From the NCBI GenBank assembly GCA_035504095.1, contig DATJSN010000052.1:1-22387 (forward strand): a stretch of 22,387 nt of DNA. Direction: 5' to 3'. The position numbers and the translations under genes were made by a program. Under the pieces are notes generated by a model. That model saw only the letters and a program-made list of their open reading frames with translations. It searched no databases and was not told where the DNA came from. Source of the DNA: DATJSN01 sp035504095 (GTDB taxonomy: Bacteria > Planctomycetota > Phycisphaerae > WQYP01). Shown here piece after piece: positions 1-6,316 of this stretch (the first letter of the stretch is position 1; the number at the start of each line of letters is the position of its first letter).

Positions 1-107
1 TCCCGGCGACCGCTCTGTCGGCTGTTCGGGCTGATACCATGTAAGCGACGCCGATCCCGCTCTGTGACAGTCTCAACGGACTCGATCACACTCGATCTGG
101 CGCCGCT

Positions 108-156
108 GGTTGCTGTGCCTGGGGCTACGCTGCGCTTCGCCCCAGGCACAGCAACC
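108..156. repeat. Perfect 18-bp inverted repeat, 13-nt loop
   Basis: The left arm 108-125 (GGTTGCTGTGCCTGGGGC) is exactly complementary to the right arm 139-156, around a loop at 126-138. The right arm is followed by CTTTCTATT, not a clean T tract, so a terminator role for a gene to the left is possible but weak. The GC-rich 'CCTGGGGC...GCCCCAGG' core resembles dispersed palindromes seen in PVC genomes, so a mobile repeat is the other reading. Confidence 0.8.
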
Positions 157-295
157 CTTTCTATTGAACCATGTTTTTGGTTCTTTGGTAATATACAAGA
201 TCACCGAGGACACGGAGATGAAGGAAAAAGTTAAAAGTAAAAAGTCAAAATAAAGAAATGAATCTCTGGGTTCTCTGTGGTCTCTGTGGCTAAAT

Positions 296-317
296 TTCGT
301 TGTGTCGTTGTGGTGAA
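296..317 (+). repeat. GTCGTTGTGGT phrase repeat, copy 1
   Basis: This is one copy of a degenerate intergenic phrase of the form TTCGTYGTGTCGTTGTGGTRAA. Near-identical copies occur at 3406-3427, 3871-3900 and 20589-20623 on this strand, and at 8111-8133 and 8959-8990 in reverse. All copies lie between genes. The following TTTCTTCGTTTTC also recurs after the 3406 copy, so the repeated unit is longer than the core. Confidence 0.7.
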
Positions 318-416
318 TTCTTTCTTCGTTTTCTTCGCGACTTAGTGGTGACAAAAATAAAAACTTTTTTGTAATCCACGCGTCTTGGCGGTAAAAATTA
401 AGCCACAGGAGACGAT

Positions 417-1709
417 ATGATTAAATCCAGAAAGTTAAAATTAGTTTTGGCCGTTGCCGCCGCGGCAATGATTCATGGCGCTTCGCAGAAAACCGCTTTT
501 GCGACCGGCGACACCTGGGTGGCCAACTCCCCAACCGCCAACAACTGGGACTCGCCCGGAGCCTGGCAGGGAAATAATCCCCCGCAAGCCGGAGACGATC
601 TTTACTTCAACGGCAGCGGGACCAGCGTATCGAACAACGATCTCAATGGTCTTTCAGTCAACAGCATTTCTTTTCGCGGCGCCTATACGCTTACTGGAAA
701 CTCCCTGACCATGACGCGCGGACTCTATATCCAAACTGAGCTGAGCGGCGTGGTTGATACGATCAAGCTCTCGGGAATAGACGGCCAATATCTGCAGTTC
801 GGCACCGGCGGTTATGGCGGCTACAGCAACGGGACGGTGGCTTTTGCCGGTTCAGGAAACACGTACACTTTTGACGCCGACACCGGTTTGTGGGCGCAGG
901 GCCAAACCGGCACGGCGACGATTGACGCCGGCAACGACGAAATAGAGTTTTCCGGCGGAGCATACATAGGCACGAAAGAAACCAAAAATAAAGTGATGGT
1001 AAAAATTACGGGCGATAGCGGTGGTAAAATTTCTTTTGACGACACGATCCATCTTGAACTGTTTGGAACCATTAATTTCGCCGGCGCCCAAACGACCGTG
1101 CTTTCCGGAGACAATACCGGCCCGGGCAGCCTGCTCCAGACCGGTTCCGGCACAACCACGCTGGCCGGAAACAACGACTACAGCGGAAATACAGTGGTGA
1201 GCCACGGCGTATTGGACATAACCGGGGCAATCAGCGCGTCGGAAATCACGGTAGACGGCGGCACCCTCACCGGTCCTGGTGGAAGCGTACAGAGCGTATC
1301 CATGGATAGCGGCGCGATTACCGCACATGATGCGGATAACCCGACGGGGACATTGTCGATTAACAGCCTGACGACCAGCGGCGGGACGCTGGAATTTAAT
1401 GTGGGAAAAGAATCGGTCGTTGATTTGATTAAAGTCAGCGGAGTGGCAAATTTAGGAAGCGCAACTGGATTGCAGTTTTATTTTGCTTATATTAAGGGAG
1501 CGGGCCCCATACCGGGCGAAAATGTGGCAATCCTTTCCGCACAGAATCTCAAGAATCAGATGGCAGGATTTACCGATGGCGTCGGCAAGACGGTTAATCG
1601 CAATGGAATGTTGGTTACACCGTACATCGGCGGCAGTAAGCCGGTAGGCGACGCCAACCCCGGAACTAATCCGAATACCATTTATGTATACGTTTCCAGC
1701 GGAAAATAA
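417..1709 (+). CDS. Secreted autotransporter-associated beta-strand repeat protein, copy A
   Basis: This 430-residue protein begins with a signal peptide (residues 1-29: a basic start, then a hydrophobic alanine-rich core, with probable cleavage after AFA). The mature part is rich in Gly, Ser, Thr and Asn and reads as a beta-helix. Residues 241-270 (GSGTTTLAGNNDYSGNTV onward) match the style of the passenger-associated beta-strand repeat family (TIGR02601/PATR). There is no autotransporter barrel and no PEP-CTERM or other sorting tail; the protein ends NTIYVYVSSGK. The start is supported by AGGAG at 407-411, five bases before the ATG. The next gene is a tandem paralogue with the same domain plan. 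The likely role is an exported surface or extracellular protein; ligand and exact function are unknown. I am confident of secretion and family style, not of function. Confidence 0.85.
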   Translation: MIKSRKLKLVLAVAAAAMIHGASQKTAFATGDTWVANSPTANNWDSPGAWQGNNPPQAGDDLYFNGSGTSVSNNDLNGLSVNSISFRGAYTLTGNSLTMTRGLYIQTELSGVVDTIKLSGIDGQYLQFGTGGYGGYSNGTVAFAGSGNTYTFDADTGLWAQGQTGTATIDAGNDEIEFSGGAYIGTKETKNKVMVKITGDSGGKISFDDTIHLELFGTINFAGAQTTVLSGDNTGPGSLLQTGSGTTTLAGNNDYSGNTVVSHGVLDITGAISASEITVDGGTLTGPGGSVQSVSMDSGAITAHDADNPTGTLSINSLTTSGGTLEFNVGKESVVDLIKVSGVANLGSATGLQFYFAYIKGAGPIPGENVAILSAQNLKNQMAGFTDGVGKTVNRNGMLVTPYIGGSKPVGDANPGTNPNTIYVYVSSGK

Positions 1710-1739
1710 CAGAGCGCGGGCGTCTCGCCTGCAATGTAG

Positions 1740-1759
1740 CTCAGGCTCTCCAGCCTGAG
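1740..1759. repeat. AGGCT/AGCCT hairpin, copy 1
   Basis: CTCAGGCT (1740-1747) and AGCCTGAG (1752-1759) form a perfect 8-bp stem with a 4-nt loop. It is preceded by GCGGGCGTCTCGCCTGC at 1716-1732, which also occurs at 18594-18610. It belongs to a repeat family with copies at 1802-1822, 3324-3344, 15765-15782 and 18628-18643. Confidence 0.8.
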
Positions 1760-1774
1760 AATATATTTAAAGAG

Positions 1775-1822
1775 CCGGCAGGTTTACCCTGCCGGAATGT
1801 AGCTTAGGCTCTTAGCCTGAGC
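1775..1822. repeat. Double-hairpin cassette after copy A
   Basis: Two hairpins stand side by side. CCGGCAGG (1775-1782) pairs with CCTGCCGG (1788-1795) around TTTAC. GCTTAGGCT (1802-1810) pairs with AGCCTGAGC (1814-1822) around CTT, with one G-T wobble. The same cassette follows the second paralogue at 3297-3344, so it was probably duplicated together with the gene. It may act as a transcript 3' end, although no T tract follows. Confidence 0.8.
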
Positions 1823-1836
1823 CATATGTAATTTGT

Positions 1837-1873
1837 GGTTAAATCTGTGTTAATCTGTGCAATCTGTGGATCG
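1837..1873 (+). repeat. AATCTGTG phrase repeat
   Basis: Three imperfect units of the type AATCTGTGnn stand in a row. A related string occurs at 3361-3395, and 8145-8178 carries the reverse-complement form (CGCAGATTAACGCAGATTG). Repeats of this 'AATCTGCGTTAATCTGCG' kind are, from memory, scattered through intergenic regions of many bacteria. No function is evident. Confidence 0.6.
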
Positions 1874-1880
1874 TTTTTCG

Positions 1881-1903
1881 CCTGTCCTGAGCCATGTCGA
1901 AGG
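1881..1903 (+). repeat. CCTGAGCCATGTCGAAGG repeat
   Basis: CCTGTCCTGAGCCATGTCGA followed by AGG is a member of the dispersed 'CCTGAGCCTGTCGAAGG' type of intergenic repeat. A variant with about 20 extra bases in its middle occurs at 3803-3850. It lies just upstream of the second beta-strand-repeat gene. Confidence 0.55.
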
Positions 1904-2000
1904 GTGGTTTAAATCGTCTCGGTCGTTTCAAATGTGAAATGTCAAATTTTAAATTCTTGATCTCTGTGGCTATTAAAAATGAAATAGGAAATCGAGCACT

Positions 2001-3266
2001 ATGAACAAACATAGGAAATTCTTCATCGTCTTGACTCTTGCCGCCGCGGCGACGGCTCAGGGACAATTTTGTAAATCGGCCCACGCCATCGCCGATACAT
2101 GGAGAGCGATTTCGGCGGCCAGCAACAACTGGGACTCACCCGGCGCATGGCATGGCAACAATCCGCCTCAGGACGGGGACGATCTTTACTTTAATGGCGG
2201 CGGTTTTAGCGTCTCAAATAACAATTTGTCCGGCTTGTCGGTCAATATCATTTCGTTTCGCGGCGCCTATACGCTTACCGGAAATGAACTCACGCTCAAC
2301 AGCGGTTTATACATTCAACCCAGCAGCAGCGGCGTGGTGGATACCATCAAGCTCGGCGGGATCGACGGTGAATACATCCAATTTGACACGCCGGCAACGG
2401 TGGTTTTCGGCGGCGCAGGAAACACGTTCAGTTTCGACGCCGACACGGGTTTGTGGGCGCAGGGACAAACCGGCACGGTGACAATTGACGCCGGCAATAA
2501 CAACTTGGAGTTTTCCGGAGGGGCCTATATCGGAACGAATCAGCCTAGTAACAAGGTTACGGTGAATTTCGCCGGCGGTAGTGAAGGCACTATTTCCTTC
2601 GATGATGTTGTTCATCTGCAAAAATATTGCACCATCAACTTCACCGGCGCACAATCCAGCGCTCTTACCGGAGGGATTATCGGCGCGGGGAATATAATCC
2701 AGAGCGGTTCAGGCACCACCACGCTCAGTGGAGACAACGAATATAGCGGAACAACAACGATCAGCAGCGGCGTGCTGGACGTGACTGGGAACATGACGAC
2801 CTCGGCGATAAAAGTTGATGGAGGCACGCTCGCCGGGCCGGGTGGAAGCGTAGGAAGTGTAACCATGGACGCCGGCGCCATTACCGCGCACGATGCGAAT
2901 AACGCGACAGGGACGCTGACGATCAGCAGCCTGACAACCAACGGCGGAACTCTGGAATTTAACCTGGGTGCGGGATCGGCCGATGTGATCAAAGTTAGTG
3001 AAACGGCGAATATTGGAAGTTCGACTAAACTAAACTTTAATTTTAAGGGCGCGGTTCCGGCGTCGGGCGAAGGCGAAAATGTGGCGATTCTCATGGCGAA
3101 AAATCTACAAAACAATTTGCCGGGATTTAAGGATAGTGTGGCCGCGCCATTAATCGGGCTTGGTCTAGTAATTACTCCTTACATCGGCGGCGGCAAACCA
3201 GTGGGCGATGAGAACCCTGGAACCGATCCAAATACAATATATTTGTACGTTTCCGGCAACAAATAA
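2001..3266 (+). CDS. Secreted autotransporter-associated beta-strand repeat protein, copy B
   Basis: This 421-residue paralogue of the preceding gene is collinear with it along its whole length. It has a signal peptide (residues 1-29, cleavage probably after AHA), then the same NNWDSPGAW and NNPPQ-GDDLYFNG blocks, and a beta-strand repeat at about residues 233-263 (GSGTTTLSGDNEYSGTTT). By eye well over half the positions are identical. It lacks about seven Gly/Tyr-rich residues present in copy A near residue 131 and has diverged most in its signal peptide and C-terminal third. A cysteine in the signal region (residue 24) does not form a lipobox. The ribosome site is weak (AGGAA at 1985-1989, 11 bases before the ATG). 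An exported surface protein is likely; the function is unknown. Confidence 0.85.
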   Translation: MNKHRKFFIVLTLAAAATAQGQFCKSAHAIADTWRAISAASNNWDSPGAWHGNNPPQDGDDLYFNGGGFSVSNNNLSGLSVNIISFRGAYTLTGNELTLNSGLYIQPSSSGVVDTIKLGGIDGEYIQFDTPATVVFGGAGNTFSFDADTGLWAQGQTGTVTIDAGNNNLEFSGGAYIGTNQPSNKVTVNFAGGSEGTISFDDVVHLQKYCTINFTGAQSSALTGGIIGAGNIIQSGSGTTTLSGDNEYSGTTTISSGVLDVTGNMTTSAIKVDGGTLAGPGGSVGSVTMDAGAITAHDANNATGTLTISSLTTNGGTLEFNLGAGSADVIKVSETANIGSSTKLNFNFKGAVPASGEGENVAILMAKNLQNNLPGFKDSVAAPLIGLGLVITPYIGGGKPVGDENPGTDPNTIYLYVSGNK

Positions 3267-3296
3267 CGCCGCGCGAGCGTCTCACCCTATTGAGAG

Positions 3297-3344
3297 CCGG
3301 CAGGTTTACCCTGCCGGAATGTAGCTTAGGCTCTTAGCCTGAGC
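3297..3344. repeat. Double-hairpin cassette after copy B
   Basis: CCGGCAGG (3297-3304) pairs with CCTGCCGG (3310-3317), and GCTTAGGCT (3324-3332) with AGCCTGAGC (3336-3344). Sequence and spacing are the same as at 1775-1822, which shows that the tandem duplication of the secreted protein gene took in its 3' flank. Compared with the first site it lacks the extra CTCAGGCT hairpin at 1740-1759. Confidence 0.8.
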
Positions 3345-3405
3345 CGTGTGTATTTCGTGATTAAATCTGTGTTTCTCTGTGCCATCTGCGGATTCGTGGT
3401 TCAAA

Positions 3406-3427
3406 TTCGTCGTGTCGTTGTGGTAAA
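3406..3427 (+). repeat. GTCGTTGTGGT phrase repeat, copy 2
   Basis: TTCGTCGTGTCGTTGTGGTA and the following AA match the copy at 296-317 with one or two changes. It is followed by a similar TTTCTTCGTTT string, so more than the core is shared. Confidence 0.65.
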
Positions 3428-3560
3428 CCTCTTTCTTCGTTTCCTTCCCTGCGCGTTCGCAAATTTGCGAACATCCATATTGTATCTACTGTCACCTGAT
3501 CAACTGTTCCACCATCTTGGCGCCGTGATGCCATGTCGCGGGAAAAATCTAACCGTTATA

Positions 3561-3684
3561 GCGTTACAACCCCTGAAAATAGTGATGTTTCCTCCACTCT
3601 TAAGGCCGTAACAGGCACTGATCATGTTACGGATAAAAAAGTGCGAAATACTCTATAAAATAAGCCTTTGTAACGTTGTAACGC
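3561..3684. repeat. Nested inverted repeats, possible structured element
   Basis: GCGTTACAAC at 3561-3570 is exactly complementary to GTTGTAACGC at 3675-3684. Inside this pair, CCGTAAC (3606-3612) is complementary to GTTACGG (3626-3632). An AAAATAGT octamer follows each outer arm (about 3577 and 3697). The arrangement could be a structured RNA, a protein-binding site or the remains of a small mobile element. I do not recognise a known family. Confidence 0.5.
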
Positions 3685-3802
3685 TTAGAAGGCCCAAAAT
3701 AGTAGCAATAAACCCGACTATGTAGTTAGGACATTGAGGAACGAAATGCAGCCGTCGTTGCGGTGAAATCACTTCGCGGTAAAAAAATTTCGTGTCTTTT
3801 CG

Positions 3803-3850
3803 CTTGCCCTGAGCCTGTCCCGAGTATCTCCGAGGGGCAATGTCGAAGGA
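3803..3850 (+). repeat. Expanded CCTGAGCC...GTCGAAGG repeat
   Basis: CCCTGAGCCTGTC and GTCGAAGG are separated here by about 20 bases (CCGAGTATCTCCGAGGGGCA). At 1881-1903 the corresponding repeat is continuous. The inserted part contains the small inverted pair CTCCGAG. Confidence 0.5.
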
Positions 3851-3870
3851 TGTTCTTCGTGGCTCAAAAT

Positions 3871-3900
3871 CGTCGTGTCTTTGTGTCGTTGTGGTAAAAA
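3871..3900 (+). repeat. GTCGTTGTGGT phrase repeat, copy 3
   Basis: CGTCGTGTCTTTGTGTCGTT followed by GTGGTAAAAA is a third direct copy of the phrase family, with an internal TCTTTG expansion. Confidence 0.6.
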
Positions 3901-3921
3901 CTCCTCATATCTGAAGGCAAG

Positions 3922-3951
3922 TTGCCAATTTCCAGCCGCTTAAAATATATT
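3922..3951 (+). promoter_or_regulatory. Possible sigma-70-type promoter for the pseudopilin gene
   Basis: TTGCCA (3922-3927) and TATATT (3946-3951) are separated by 18 bases in an AT-rich patch. If used, it would give a leader of about 280 bases ahead of the gene at 4241, containing the possible leader ORF and the hairpin. This is a consensus match only. Confidence 0.3.
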
Positions 3952-4069
3952 CATAAATATGATTTTCTCGTAGTCAGTTATGGCAATAGCCCCTATTTAG
4001 GTTATATGACCAACCATTGCTGTATATTTCGGAATTTTACATTGCAATTTTTACACCAGGAGATATATT

Positions 4070-4117
4070 ATGATAGTCGGATTACGGAAAACGTGCCGCA
4101 GGCTTGTGCAAGTCTAA
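4070..4117 (+). CDS. Possible 15-codon leader ORF
   Basis: AGGAGA at 4058-4063 stands six bases before an ATG at 4070, which opens a 15-codon frame (MIVGLRKTCRRLVQV) ending in TAA. The ribosome site is one of the best in the window yet drives almost nothing, which suggests a leader peptide or a decayed gene start. It lies about 120 bases before the pseudopilin gene, with a hairpin between. The peptide is basic and has no recognisable attenuator run of one amino acid. Confidence 0.3.
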   Translation: MIVGLRKTCRRLVQV

Positions 4118-4171
4118 ATCAGCTTTGTGGCATCTCTATAGAACAACGCATGGCGCCAATGTATGTATGAC

Positions 4172-4203
4172 TCCCCGGAATCGATGTGAATCAATACCGG
4201 GGA
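4172..4203 (+). promoter_or_regulatory. 5' UTR hairpin before the pseudopilin gene
   Basis: TCCCCGG (4172-4178) and CCGGGGA (4197-4203) form a perfect 7-bp stem with an 18-nt loop. The hairpin ends 27 bases before the ribosome site of the next gene, and no T tract follows, so a 5' UTR stabiliser or regulatory structure is more likely than a terminator. Confidence 0.4.
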
Positions 4204-4240
4204 ACCCGTAAGTAAAAACATAGGTTAAGCGGAGGCATCA

Positions 4241-5356
4241 ATGACATTTGGCAAAGCGTCATCCCGATCCGTGAAAGCATTTACACTGATCGAACTATTG
4301 GTGGTGATTTCGATTATCGCCATTCTGATTGCGCTTCTGCTGCCGGCGCTGGCCGGGGCCAAGCAAGCAGCGGAAGCTTCAGCCTGTCTTTCGAACATTC
4401 GGCAAATCACGCAGGCTTTCGTCGAATATTGCAACGCCGGCTCACCGCACGGTTTTCTATACGATGAAGGAGAATGGCCCTGTGAACTGGCGCCATTTTT
4501 GGGGACGCCTAATACGCCGACGATGTGCGGGCCATTTACCAGCAACACGCAAACATATCTTACGACCAGCATAGATAAAGTTTTACTGTGTCCCTTTACG
4601 CATATTCCACCCGGCTGGACCTATACCACGAATAGTTCCGGACCGGCTAATCCGGCGCTGTCGGGAACTTCCGGGGGATGGTGGGATTCGGATTACGCCA
4701 CCGCCTGGTGCCATGTCGTCAGCGGCAGCACAAAAATCAATAATGGCCTGGCGGTTATTTCCAGTTACACCTTCAACGCGTGGATGTTTAATTCCTTCGG
4801 AACGCTCAATGCGTCCTTAGCAGGTCAAACGTATCTACCCGGTGGATATGCGTCCGTGTCCCCAACAATATATTATTACAGCGGAGGCACCTCTTTGCTC
4901 ACCACTGAGGCACTGGAATACGCCAGCACTTACACCAACAGCACCAACGGGCCGCTATGGAATTTAACTAACGTTCCGCCCAGCAGCGCTCCTGAGCTAT
5001 GCTGGAGTTCCAGCAATCAGACGCCTAATTCTAATACTCCGGTGTTTTGCGAGGGCATGTGGGGGGACGCTTCGCCAACACCCGTCGATCCGCCGGATTC
5101 ACGGTCCAGTCCAAACTATCTTCCAGGTTCCGGACAAATGACCTCAAGCACCGGACTGGAAAATATAACGGGCATAGCAGATAACGATGCGGCCGGCATG
5201 TTCCGTATATGCCTTAACCGGCATAATATGACGGAAAACGTCGCCTTCGCCGACGGACATGCCCAAGCGGTGCCGCTGGGCAAATTGTGGACGTTGCAAT
5301 GGATGCCCACTCCGCCTACACCGGCTGGAGTGTCGCAGGTGCTCCAGGCGCCGTAA
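4241..5356 (+). CDS. Type II/IV pseudopilin-like protein with H-X9-DG C-terminus
   Basis: The 371-residue product begins with a short basic leader and a class-3 prepilin signal. Cleavage should fall between Ala13 and Phe14, giving FTLIELLVVISIIAILIALL with the +5 glutamate at residue 18. The hydrophobic helix runs to about residue 38 and is followed by a polar alpha-C segment. Near the end, His328 and the pair Asp338-Gly339 make an exact H-X9-DG motif, the mark of the prepilin-processing-associated family (DUF1559-like) greatly expanded in Planctomycetes and Verrucomicrobia. Alanine at -1 of the cleavage site is less usual than glycine. A leader peptidase and methylase elsewhere would process it. 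The start is supported by GGAGG at 4231-4235. The gene stands alone with a long leader. The role of this family is poorly known; surface display is likely. Confidence 0.9.
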   Translation: MTFGKASSRSVKAFTLIELLVVISIIAILIALLLPALAGAKQAAEASACLSNIRQITQAFVEYCNAGSPHGFLYDEGEWPCELAPFLGTPNTPTMCGPFTSNTQTYLTTSIDKVLLCPFTHIPPGWTYTTNSSGPANPALSGTSGGWWDSDYATAWCHVVSGSTKINNGLAVISSYTFNAWMFNSFGTLNASLAGQTYLPGGYASVSPTIYYYSGGTSLLTTEALEYASTYTNSTNGPLWNLTNVPPSSAPELCWSSSNQTPNSNTPVFCEGMWGDASPTPVDPPDSRSSPNYLPGSGQMTSSTGLENITGIADNDAAGMFRICLNRHNMTENVAFADGHAQAVPLGKLWTLQWMPTPPTPAGVSQVLQAP

Positions 5357-5434
5357 GTTTTGAACTTTCTACTTTCCAATTTCTTGGCGCGACTTTGCCG
5401 CGCCGTTATCCCCCTACTCAAAGGTTATATATAA

Positions 5435-5453
5435 GCGGCGATGCCGCCGTTTT
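5435..5453 (+). terminator. Weak terminator-like hairpin
   Basis: GCGGC (5435-5439) and GCCGC (5443-5447) enclose GAT and are followed by CGTTTT. It is the only terminator-like structure after the pseudopilin gene. The stem is short, so I hold this loosely. Confidence 0.35.
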
Positions 5454-5498
5454 CAGTTATCAATGCAGCGAGAGCGCAACTTTGACCCCAAATCTCGC

Positions 5499-5539
5499 TT
5501 GCTTTTTCCATTATTTGAAGTGTATAGTGTGAGTGTACA
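5499..5539 (+). promoter_or_regulatory. Promoter and possible autoregulatory operator of vapBC
   Basis: TTGCTT (5499-5504) and TATAGT (5523-5528) are 18 bases apart and would start transcription near 5535, ahead of the ribosome site at 5544-5548. An imperfect palindrome with TGTA and TACA ends (5521-5539) covers the -10 box. Antitoxins of this type usually repress their own promoter, so the palindrome is the obvious candidate operator. Confidence 0.4.
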
Positions 5540-5555
5540 TTATGAGGATCCGATT

Positions 5556-5810
5556 ATGAAAGCGACCTACGTGGATTTGCGAACCAAGTCAAACCAGATC
5601 ATCCGTGCTCTGCGGCGCAACGAACGAGTTACCATTTTTTACCGCGGCAAGCCTGCTGCCCTGATGCAGCCTCTGAACGCCGCTTCCGTCAACGCAAAAA
5701 CAAAGGTCATGGACCACCCCGCGTTTGGTTTGTGGGCTAAACGAGCGGAAATGAAAAATCCCGCCGGATATGTCCGCAAATTACGCCGGGGACGACGGAA
5801 TGCTCTTTGA
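5556..5810 (+). CDS. Phd/YefM-type antitoxin (VapB partner)
   Basis: The 84-residue product starts MKATYVDLRTKSNQIIRALR, the N-terminal DNA-binding fold pattern of Phd/YefM antitoxins, followed by RNERVTIFYRGKPAALMQPL, the family's beta-hairpin. The basic C-terminal part (MKNPAGYVRKLRRGRRNAL) should wrap the toxin. It would neutralise the PIN toxin encoded next and repress the operon. The frame is open upstream to 5463, but the ATG at 5556 is preferred: GAGGA lies seven bases before it and the conserved family start coincides with it. The toxin ATG lies inside the last codons, an 11-nt overlap typical of such pairs. Confidence 0.85.
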   Translation: MKATYVDLRTKSNQIIRALRRNERVTIFYRGKPAALMQPLNAASVNAKTKVMDHPAFGLWAKRAEMKNPAGYVRKLRRGRRNAL

Positions 5811-6177
5811 CACCGATATTCTCATCTGGACCCTGCGCGGCAACCGGCACGCGGCGCATGCCATTCAGAATGAACCAACCCGGATGATATCCGTGGTTGT
5901 CTATATGGAATTGCTGCAGGGAGCGCGGAATAAACGTGAGATCAAAGCCATCAAGGATTTTCTGCACGATCTGGGATTTGTCGTTTTGCCCCTTACGGAA
6001 AACATCGGCCATCGCGCCGCGATTTACATGGAAGAATATTCGCTACCGGCCGCCATGAGCATGGCCGATGCATTGATAGCCGGTACGGCCATGGAAAATA
6101 ACCAACCCCTATTGAGCGGAAATGACAAACATTTTCGCGTGATTAAAGACCTGGAACTGCATGCCTTTCATCCCTGA
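5800..6177 (+). CDS. vapC: VapC-family PIN-domain ribonuclease toxin
   Basis: This 125-residue PIN-domain protein is a predicted Mg2+-dependent endoribonuclease; VapC family members typically cut tRNA or rRNA and stop translation. The acidic active site is complete: Asp4 and Asp6 in MLFDTDILIW, Glu37 in YMELLQGAR, Asp90 in SMADALIAG and Asp109 in GNDKHF. The length is typical. The frame is open 30 bases further upstream, but the ATG at 5800 matches the family start and has GGGGA at 5788-5792. It overlaps the antitoxin by 11 bases, so the two are co-translated. The gene symbol names the family, not a proven orthologue; the RNA target cannot be read from sequence. Confidence 0.88.
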   Translation: MLFDTDILIWTLRGNRHAAHAIQNEPTRMISVVVYMELLQGARNKREIKAIKDFLHDLGFVVLPLTENIGHRAAIYMEEYSLPAAMSMADALIAGTAMENNQPLLSGNDKHFRVIKDLELHAFHP

Positions 6178-6316
6178 TTAAGCGGCCTCCACCCTCTGTG
6201 AATTCTGTGGCAAAAAACTGAACACAGCGGTTCCGCCATGCCATGCAGCCCCTGGCGCGGTACAATAATTGATTCTAAAGGATTCGAGTTAGAAGCGCTC
6301 TGGACTTTATTACCGC

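Larger units (their letters stand above)
1..416. other. Intergenic region, no supported gene
   Basis: I see no convincing gene here. One plus-strand frame ends at a TAA at 42-44 and could be the last codons of a gene beginning left of the window, but 13 codons are too few to judge. The stretch holds a long inverted repeat (108-156), one copy of the GTCGTTGTGGT phrase repeat (296-317) and the leader of the gene starting at 417. A weak promoter-like pair, TTGTAA at 369-374 and TAAAAA at 392-397 with a 17-nt spacer, lies just upstream of that gene. The one longer minus-strand open frame runs through the inverted repeat and is not credible. Confidence 0.6.
3267..4240. other. Long repeat-rich intergenic region
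   Basis: No credible protein gene of normal size is present. Going rightward it contains the hairpin cassette shared with copy A (3297-3344), AATCTGTG and GTCGTTGTGGT phrases (3361-3427), a nested pair of inverted repeats (3561-3684), a CCTGAGCC...GTCGAAGG repeat (3803-3850), another GTCGTTGTGGT copy (3871-3900), a promoter-like site (3922-3951), a possible 15-codon leader (4070-4117) and a GC-rich hairpin (4172-4203) just before the next gene. The open frame at 3348-3611 is built from repeats, and the one at 3922-4170 lacks a ribosome site. Confidence 0.7.

Noticed and set aside
73..354. Minus-strand open frame of 93 codons
   Set aside because: It runs through the 18-bp inverted repeat and a phrase repeat, has mixed low-complexity composition and shows no coding sign.
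852..1328. Minus-strand open frame of 158 codons
   Set aside because: It is antisense to the secreted beta-strand-repeat gene. Similar mirror frames occur opposite copy B, as expected from the Gly/Thr/Asn-rich codons, and it has no ribosome site.
1735..1760. tRNA-like D-arm string TGTAGCTCAG
   Set aside because: The string resembles a tRNA D arm, but no acceptor stem, anticodon arm or T arm follows. It is the start of the AGGCT/AGCCT hairpin repeat and recurs at 15758.
2612..3115. Minus-strand open frame of 167 codons
   Set aside because: It is antisense to copy B, with low-complexity Pro/Val/Ser composition and no domain pattern.
417..3266. Classical type V autotransporter pair
   Set aside because: The beta-strand-repeat motif is present but both proteins lack a C-terminal outer-membrane barrel, so they are better called secreted proteins.
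3348..3611. Plus-strand open frame of 87 codons
   Set aside because: Its first half is made of the AATCTGTG and GTCGTTGTGGT phrase repeats, so it is a chance frame.
3922..4170. Plus-strand open frame of 82 codons
   Set aside because: It starts with TTG without a ribosome site, the protein has no family pattern, and the strong AGGAGA site inside it serves a different frame.
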